A DNA stretch of 49,676 nucleotides, from positions 1 through 49,676 of the forward strand of contig CAKZNV010000153.1 of the NCBI GenBank assembly GCA_937132085.1, given 5' to 3'. The stretch is from an uncultured Rubritalea sp. Its GTDB lineage: Bacteria; Verrucomicrobiota; Verrucomicrobiia; Verrucomicrobiales; Akkermansiaceae. Made by a program: the position numbers and the translations under genes. The notes below the pieces were generated by a model. The model made no database searches. It had not been told where the DNA came from and was given only the letters and a program-made list of their open reading frames with translations. This document shows, piece after piece, positions 45,085 to 49,676 of this stretch; positions within the stretch are counted from its first letter, which is position 1, and the number at the start of each line of letters is the position of its first letter.

Positions 45085-45112
45085 CGGGTTGTTTTGTCCC
45101 TGTGCTGATGAG

Positions 45113-46723
45113 CTAGTATAAATCTTCGTTTTGGTCGTCTTTCCAGTCACGTTGGTTGGTTTTTCTGCGTTCTTTGCGGTGTTGCATTTGGCGCAATTGT
45201 TTGGGGGTGAGTGGTTTTTCGTAGGTTTCTGCTCTGCCGCTCATGATGCAGCCTAGTGGGGTGATTTCTGCGATGACTGTGGCTAGTTTATATTTGTCGA
45301 TTTGCTTGCGGACTTTCTCTGCTGATTTATAGCCGATGGGTGTCTCGGTGACATCGGGTCTGCCTTGATACCAACGGACGTCGATGTCTTTGGTTCCTTC
45401 GGCTATGTCTCGGTCTAACAGTTTCTGGTCGATGCCTGTTTTCTTATGCTTGGTGTAGCGTCTGAAAAGGGCGGTTCGGGATAGATTCCTGCCAGCTCCG
45501 TGTGGGGAGAAACTCATGAAGTCGGAGTTGTTAGAGCCGAGAGTGAGTAGGATTGGTTCACTCATGTTGAGTGGGATTAGTCCTAGCAGTGGGTTGCTGT
45601 TAGAGTCAGTCCACGCTGGTGTGGCGCCTTTTCCGTGGAGGAATTGGTTGCCACGTTTCCATACGAAGTTGTGTTCATTGCCGATTTCAGCCGCTGGTGA
45701 GGAGTCGATGTCTTCGATGAATCTCTGATGGATGGTTTGGTGGTTAGCGATTGTCCAACGGCTGATGTATTGCAGTGCATCCCAGTAGTCTTGACCGATC
45801 TGTGTATCCATGCTGAGCCAGGCAGCTTCATCTGGAATGTCTGTGGCATGAACGCGAGTCTGCTTCACAGCGGCAGCTAGTCCACGGGTGTAAAGTGTAG
45901 CACCAATGCTGCGTGATCCATGGTGAGTGACGATGACGTGCCAAGATTGCCTAGGTTTTAGTTTCTCTGCTAGCTCAGGGTAACCGCTTTCTGTTAGATG
46001 ATTTATTAGCTTCTCATTGACTTCTATTTTACCGATGTAGGCGAAGTGATTGCCGTCGCCTTGATCTGCTATGTGTGAGATGGCTTTTGGTCTTAGGCCT
46101 TTTAGAAACGGATTATTCCAGACTGATTCATCTGTGACTGGGTGATTAATCTGAGTTTCTAGAGTTCTGCCTCCGGGGCCAAATCTGGTGTGCTGCATGA
46201 GGCTGTTTAGCTGCTGACTGACTGGTAGCTCAGTGTGGTAAAACGTGGCTAATAGTGAGCAACAGATGTCTGCGCTGTGTGCGGCTGGGATGATGGCATT
46301 CTCTACTGCGATGGCTGCGCCGACTGGCATAGATGCTGGGGCTGATCCAGCAGGGCAGGCGTCAGGCATGAGGGTGCCTTGGCTGACTACTGGGCAGCGT
46401 AATAATTCTTTGATTTGCTTGAGTGCTTTGCTGAGGTTTTTCTCTTCGGCTGGTGTTTCGGTATCTATGGCTAGGCTGAGTGGTGCAGAGTTGGTGAGCA
46501 TTGTTAGAGTCGCATGGCTGTCTGGGAATTCTCGTTTTAGTAGCTTGTAGAGATACTTCGTGGTGAGTTTGTTGTTGTCTCGGATGAGTCCGAGAGCGTG
46601 TTGATAAATGGTATCTAGCTGTTGGTCGTTTTGCCATCCAGCGTCGATGAGTTGTTGTTTTGTTAGTTTCAAAATATATGTTTTTTCTAAATTAGGTAAG
46701 GGTGAACGGCTGAGTTTAGTCAT
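45113..46723 (-). CDS. RtcB-family RNA ligase (divergent)
   Basis: 536-residue homologue of RtcB, which joins RNA 3'-phosphate or 2',3'-cyclic phosphate to 5'-OH ends using GTP and Mn. Ligand and active-site residues are kept: Cys in SADICCSL, GDGNHF, VTHHGSRSIG, EHNF and the guanylylated His in SPHGAGRNLSR (His408). It is longer than E. coli RtcB (408), with ~90 extra N-terminal residues and a basic tail (QMQHRKERRKTNQRDWKDD). No RtcA or archease gene adjoins; two hsp20 genes follow and a predicted small RNA precedes it, suggesting stress-linked RNA repair. Confidence 0.88.
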   Translation of the reverse strand: MTKLSRSPLPNLEKTYILKLTKQQLIDAGWQNDQQLDTIYQHALGLIRDNNKLTTKYLYKLLKREFPDSHATLTMLTNSAPLSLAIDTETPAEEKNLSKALKQIKELLRCPVVSQGTLMPDACPAGSAPASMPVGAAIAVENAIIPAAHSADICCSLLATFYHTELPVSQQLNSLMQHTRFGPGGRTLETQINHPVTDESVWNNPFLKGLRPKAISHIADQGDGNHFAYIGKIEVNEKLINHLTESGYPELAEKLKPRQSWHVIVTHHGSRSIGATLYTRGLAAAVKQTRVHATDIPDEAAWLSMDTQIGQDYWDALQYISRWTIANHQTIHQRFIEDIDSSPAAEIGNEHNFVWKRGNQFLHGKGATPAWTDSNSNPLLGLIPLNMSEPILLTLGSNNSDFMSFSPHGAGRNLSRTALFRRYTKHKKTGIDQKLLDRDIAEGTKDIDVRWYQGRPDVTETPIGYKSAEKVRKQIDKYKLATVIAEITPLGCIMSGRAETYEKPLTPKQLRQMQHRKERRKTNQRDWKDDQNEDLY

Positions 46724-46760
46724 TTTCGTAGTTCAGTTTTCTAAGGCTGATCTCGTGGGA

Positions 46761-46824
46761 GCAAGGAGCAGGAAGGACGGAGCCGCAAGCGTTTGATGGC
46801 GTGATGGGGCTTCCCGCTCCTTGC
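46761..46824. repeat. Imperfect inverted repeat (15-base arms)
   Basis: GCAAGGAGCAGGAAG (46761-46775) pairs with CTTCCCGCTCCTTGC (46810-46824) at 14 of 15 positions around a 34-base loop. Outside it, TTCTTGCTTCC repeats the same purine/pyrimidine theme. It lies 37 bases upstream of the RtcB-family start and could be a dispersed repeat or a leader hairpin. Confidence 0.6.
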
Positions 46825-46891
46825 TTCTTGCTTCCAATACTTAATGCATTGCATCTGTGAAAATGTCTTCAATTCATGCTATTCGTAGTAG

Positions 46892-46911
46892 TGATTCAAT
46901 CGAGTGAATCA
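46892..46911. repeat. Short palindrome upstream of the RtcB-family gene
   Basis: TGATTCA-N6-TGAATCA, perfect 7-base arms (46892-46898 and 46905-46911). It has the size of a dimeric regulator site and lies between the predicted small RNA and the ligase gene. Confidence 0.4.
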
Positions 46912-46923
46912 AAATTTTGGGCA

Positions 46924-46977
46924 TAAAAATACCCTGCTCAGGGCATGGCTAAAAACTAGCGGCAATGCTGGCAGGGT
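46924..46977 (-). terminator. Intrinsic terminator of the predicted small RNA
   Basis: Minus strand ACCCTGC (46977-46971) pairs with GCAGGGT (46937-46931), followed by ATTTTTA (46930-46924). The inner part can also fold locally. The T-tract is on the minus strand only, which sets the orientation. It could alternatively serve the amidase-like gene upstream. Confidence 0.6.
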
Positions 46978-47077
46978 GATCCTGAATTTAGAAACTGTTA
47001 TATGCTAATAAACAAGACTAACCAGCCACACTGCGGTGTGCTGAGTAAGAGAAAGTGTTGTTGTTAGTTATTAGCAT
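46924..47077 (-). ncRNA. Predicted structured small RNA
   Basis: About 154 bases on the minus strand. Helix P1: ATGCTAATAA (47077-47068) with TTATTAGCAT (47011-47002), 10 bp. P2: CTAAC (47067-47063) with GTTAG (47022-47018), 5 bp, stacked on P1 on one side with a 6-base bulge on the other. P3: CAGC-ACAC / GTGT-GCTG (47043-47023), 8 bp with one bulged G and a CGCA loop. A 19-base pyrimidine-rich single strand (47062-47044) faces P3. A terminator hairpin follows. The predicted promoter would start transcription at P1. No known RNA family recognised. Confidence 0.5.
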
Positions 47078-47083
47078 GTGACT

Positions 47084-47111
47084 TATGTAACACAGAGTGG
47101 GGGAATGTCAA
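47084..47111 (-). promoter_or_regulatory. Candidate promoter of the small RNA
   Basis: Minus strand TTGACA (47111-47106, perfect -35), 16-base spacer, TACATA (47089-47084, 3 of 6 matches to TATAAT). The start would fall near 47077, the first base of helix P1. It begins 12 bases after the stop codon of the amidase-like gene. Confidence 0.45.
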
Positions 47112-47122
47112 TCTGTTAGATC

Positions 47123-47986
47123 TTAGCTGGGCTGAATATCTCGCTTTGAAATGTCTGTGTAGGAGGTGATGTGGCGGTCGCGGAAGAAGGGCCAGTTAGC
47201 TCTGTGTTTGGCGATGGCATCAAGGTTGATATCCGCGTAGACGATGGATTCTTGTTCTTCTTTTCCTTCTGCTATGATGTGGCCGAATTCGTTGGTGATG
47301 AATGATCTTCCCCAGAATTCTATGTCGTTTTCGATGCCGCAGCGGTTGATGGTGGCTAGGTAGCAGGCGTTGGTGATGGAGTGGCTACGGAGCATTGTTC
47401 TCCATGCATCGTGTTGCTGATCGTAGATGTCTTGGTCTGCTCCACAGGTGATGCCGATGGAGGTAGGGCAGATGATGATCTCAGCTCCCATGAGGGCGAG
47501 GATTCTAGCTGCTTCTGGAAACCATGAGTCCCAGCCGAGGAGGATGCCTAGTTTGCCGAGCTTAGTTTGGAAGACTTGGTAGCCATCTTCACCTTGGGTA
47601 AAGTAGTATTTTTCTTGGAAAGTGACGTCTTGAGGGATGTGCATTTTACGGTATTTACCGAGGTAGGAACCATCTGTATCGATGGCGAATGTAGTGCTGT
47701 GATAGAGGCCTTCACTGCGTTTCTCAAATGTGCTAGCAACGATGACAATGCTAAGCTCCGCAGAAAGCTGGCTGAGTTTTTCAGTGAGTTCACCTGGGAT
47801 AAGTTGAGCATGCTGAAAAGATTCGCTCGATTGCTTTTGGGGGAAGTAATTGGTGTTGAAAAGTTCCTGAGTGCAGACGATCTGAGCACCTCCATCAGCT
47901 GCCTTTTCAATGGCTCTCATTGTGTTGCTGAGATTGGTGACGGGATCTGGGGTAGATTGTAATTGTAATAGGGCAAGCCGAGGCAT
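47123..47986 (-). CDS. N-carbamoylputrescine amidase-like protein lacking catalytic Cys
   Basis: 287 residues from ATG 47986 (MPRLALLQLQ); the frame runs to 48079, but the extra hydrophobic 31 residues are not family-like. Nitrilase-fold protein closest by eye to AguB: Glu in VCTQELF and Lys in GKYRKMHIPQ are in place, and the GAEIIICPTSIG and HDAWRTMLRSHSITN segments fit. The nucleophile site that should read ICWDQWFPEAAR reads LGWDSWFPEAAR: codon GGC (47534-47536), Gly151. So amidase activity is unlikely. No agmatine deiminase gene is in the window. Divergent from ftsZ. Confidence 0.85.
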   Translation of the reverse strand: MPRLALLQLQSTPDPVTNLSNTMRAIEKAADGGAQIVCTQELFNTNYFPQKQSSESFQHAQLIPGELTEKLSQLSAELSIVIVASTFEKRSEGLYHSTTFAIDTDGSYLGKYRKMHIPQDVTFQEKYYFTQGEDGYQVFQTKLGKLGILLGWDSWFPEAARILALMGAEIIICPTSIGITCGADQDIYDQQHDAWRTMLRSHSITNACYLATINRCGIENDIEFWGRSFITNEFGHIIAEGKEEQESIVYADINLDAIAKHRANWPFFRDRHITSYTDISKRDIQPS

Positions 47987-48126
47987 GAGCATATCTATTG
48001 TGAAAATTACATAAATTGCAAGGAACAAGCCGAAAAATAGGTGTTTCCAGACAAGATAGTGAGATTTATGACTGGTCAAGTGAGAGGAGAGAAGGTAAAC
48101 AAAAGTTAAATAAAATTTATAGATTT

Positions 48127-49676
48127 ATGATTACCTACCAAAGAGACCAACAGCAGACTATCCCAGATTCAGAAGTTATTATCGTGGGAGTAGGTGGAGC
48201 CGGTGCGAACATGATAGATCGTGTGGCTCTGGATGGCATGGAAGGTGCTCAACTACTGGCGCTCAATACGGACTGTAGAACTCTGGCTAGCACAGTGGCT
48301 AAGCATAAGGTGCAGATGGGCAGTAATCTAACAAGAGGTCTTGGCTGTGGCGGTGATCCTGAGCTAGGTCTACAGGCTGCGATGGAGGTGGAGACTGAAG
48401 TCCGCGATGCGCTACGTGGTCACAAGATGGTGTTTGTCTGTGTAGGTCTGGGTGGAGGAACTGGCTCTGGAGCCGCTCCGCTAGTGACTCGCATCGCTAG
48501 AGAGATGGGTGCATTCGTAGTCGTATTTGGCACGATGCCATTTAGTTTTGAAGGTAGAAGAAGAAGAGAGCAGGCTGAGACAGCGCTTAATGAATTATCA
48601 GTTCTAGCGAATGCGCTAGTGACATTTGATAACGGTAGAATGGGTCAGCTAGTGCTAGCTTCACAGGGGATTCATGAGGCATTCGCAGCTGCGGATACGA
48701 TGGTTAGCGAGAGTATCAGAGCGGTGACTAGACTCGTGATTCGTCCAGGTTTAGTAAATGTTGGATTGGATGATCTGATGAGTTCATTGAAAGCTACTCG
48801 TTCACGTTGTTTGTTCGGCTCAGGGATCGCTAGTGGTGAAAATAGAAGCCAATTGGCTCTTAAGAATGCGCTCAATAGCCCGCTGTTAGATAAAGGTAAG
48901 TTACTCAAAAATACTGAAACTGCACTTGTGCATGTTTGTGGTGGTTCTGAAATGACGCTCTATGAGGTGGAGTTACTGATGAGAGAGCTTTCCAAAACTG
49001 TGCCTGAGAGTGCACATATTTTATTCGGAGCAGCTGTGGATGAGTCCATGGGTGATAGCTTGAGCGTGACTATTATTAGTTCGCTCCCAGAGGAACTCGT
49101 TTCAGTAAAAGATGATGTGGATAGCTCTCGACCAGCTAAGTCAAAAAAAGCAAAGGTGGCAGCAGTTGTCGCACCAGTAGCTGAAGTTGTGGTGGAAGAG
49201 GAGCCTGAGCTTGTCGCTGAGGAAGTCGCCGAAGAAATTCAAGAAGAAGTAGAGCCTGAGCCAGAAGTCGTAGTCGAAGAGACTGAGGATGCAGGGGTAG
49301 ATGAAATCACAGATGATATCGTGGTGGATGATCCTGTGCAGGCAGAAGAAGTTTGTGAGGAAGGTGAGCAGCAGGTCGAGGAAGAGCAAGAAGAGGCAAT
49401 CGTAGAAGCTGAAGAAGCTGGATCTGAACCTGAGGAGACTGAAGATGCAGTAGAGCGTGAGGCTGAGCCAGAAATGGAGCAGATCATAGAGCCTGAGCCA
49501 GTATCTGAGGAAGAAGAGGTCGAAGCTGAAGTAGCAACTGAAGCTGAACCAGAAGAGGAAGCTAAGTCGGAGAGTGAAGAAGAACCTGAAGAGGAGCCTT
49601 CTAAGTTACCTACACGAGTGAAAGCTAAATCTACCACAGCTCAGCCTGAGTTGCTGTTAGATGGTGGTCCTCGTGG
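48127..49676 (+). CDS. ftsZ: FtsZ, divergent, with long acidic C-terminal region (runs off window)
   Basis: Partial tubulin-like cell-division GTPase; 516 residues visible, no stop. VIIVGVGGAGANMIDRV opens the core, GTP signature GLGGGTGSGAAP (about residues 107-118), PFSFEGRRRREQAE, and the T7 catalytic loop NVGLDDL (211-217). Usual FtsZ has NxDxxD there; the first Asp is Gly213 (codon GGA at 48763). The canonical IPNDRL region is VTFDNGRM. From residue ~319 on it is almost all Glu, Ala, Val and Pro, a linker of nearly 200 residues or more. No ftsA/ftsQ lies upstream; the gene is divergent from the amidase-like gene. It may be the only FtsZ or a paralogue. Confidence 0.88.
   Translation, partial: MITYQRDQQQTIPDSEVIIVGVGGAGANMIDRVALDGMEGAQLLALNTDCRTLASTVAKHKVQMGSNLTRGLGCGGDPELGLQAAMEVETEVRDALRGHKMVFVCVGLGGGTGSGAAPLVTRIAREMGAFVVVFGTMPFSFEGRRRREQAETALNELSVLANALVTFDNGRMGQLVLASQGIHEAFAAADTMVSESIRAVTRLVIRPGLVNVGLDDLMSSLKATRSRCLFGSGIASGENRSQLALKNALNSPLLDKGKLLKNTETALVHVCGGSEMTLYEVELLMRELSKTVPESAHILFGAAVDESMGDSLSVTIISSLPEELVSVKDDVDSSRPAKSKKAKVAAVVAPVAEVVVEEEPELVAEEVAEEIQEEVEPEPEVVVEETEDAGVDEITDDIVVDDPVQAEEVCEEGEQQVEEEQEEAIVEAEEAGSEPEETEDAVEREAEPEMEQIIEPEPVSEEEEVEAEVATEAEPEEEAKSESEEEPEEEPSKLPTRVKAKSTTAQPELLLDGGPR

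Larger units (their letters stand above)
46724..47122. other. Gene-free stretch upstream of the RtcB-family gene
   Basis: 399 bases with no convincing protein gene. It contains an imperfect inverted repeat (46761-46824), a short palindrome (46892-46911) and a predicted small-RNA gene with promoter and terminator (46924-47111), each listed separately. Confidence 0.7.

Noticed and set aside
46888-46911. tRNA T-arm-like sequence (GATTCAATC)
   Set aside because: The 5-bp stem around the loop does not pair and no acceptor or anticodon arm is nearby; better explained as a 7-base palindrome.
49239-49637. Minus-strand 132-residue Ser/Thr-rich ORF
   Set aside because: It is the antisense of the Glu-rich FtsZ tail; GAG/GAA codons read backwards give Ser-rich sequence.

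Overview
The window looks like chromosome from a Verrucomicrobiota bacterium, or at least a member of the PVC superphylum. Pointers are a chlamydia-style long GreA, a short HemA, an acyl-ACP-synthetase-like protein with a decayed acyltransferase half, a toroid-repeat membrane protein, a Cys-containing lipoprotein of a type I recall from PVC genomes, and an FtsZ with a very long acidic tail. Base composition is moderate to AT-rich, and almost no start codon has a good Shine-Dalgarno sequence. The assignment rests on reading the proteins, not on a search. No rRNA, tRNA, CRISPR array, transposase or prophage was seen.

Layout. 1-5.0 kb: glnS, then a TonB-like/ExbB/ExbD energy-transduction operon ending in peptide deformylase. 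5.0-5.3 kb: a gene-free stretch with a two-hairpin REP-like element. 5.3-11.3 kb: a membrane protein, a HerA-type ATPase with a tiny CPXCG zinc-knuckle protein behind it, a LolA-like secreted protein and a short alpha-glucan phosphorylase homologue lacking the PLP lysine. 11.3-13.1 kb: an AT-rich accessory patch of unknown small genes, including a zinc-ribbon protein interrupted by nine in-frame 9-bp repeats. 13.2-16.8 kb: haem operon (hemX-like, hemA, hemC, hemD). 17-22.2 kb: greA, eno, a FtsB/DivIC-like gene and gpmI. 22.3-29.5 kb: a MacAB-like ABC export cluster flanked by Cys-rich exported proteins and a TPR protein. 29.6-34.3 kb: SH3/BamE-like protein, ilvH and ilvB on the minus strand, NnrS on the plus strand. 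34.3-39.6 kb: a tight minus-strand operon ribH-nusB-aas-like-midA-L,D-transpeptidase. 39.7-43.9 kb: toroid-repeat protein, GTP-dependent PEP carboxykinase and small envelope proteins. 44.1-46.7 kb: a stress module of an RtcB-family RNA ligase and two Hsp20 chaperones with striking inverted repeats between them. 46.9-47.1 kb: a predicted small RNA. 47.1 kb to the end: a carbamoylputrescine-amidase-like protein that has lost its catalytic Cys, and a divergent FtsZ that runs off the window.

Most interesting items: (1) an apparently complete small-RNA gene at 46924-47077 (minus), with a TTGACA-type promoter, three nested helices and an intrinsic terminator, directly upstream of an RtcB-family ligase gene; (2) enzyme-family members that have lost a defining catalytic residue (phosphorylase Lys to Thr, amidase Cys to Gly, FtsZ T7-loop Asp to Gly, and a degenerate acyltransferase domain); (3) the ABC exporter with dedicated Cys-rich exported partners; (4) the palindromes upstream of the hsp20 pair.
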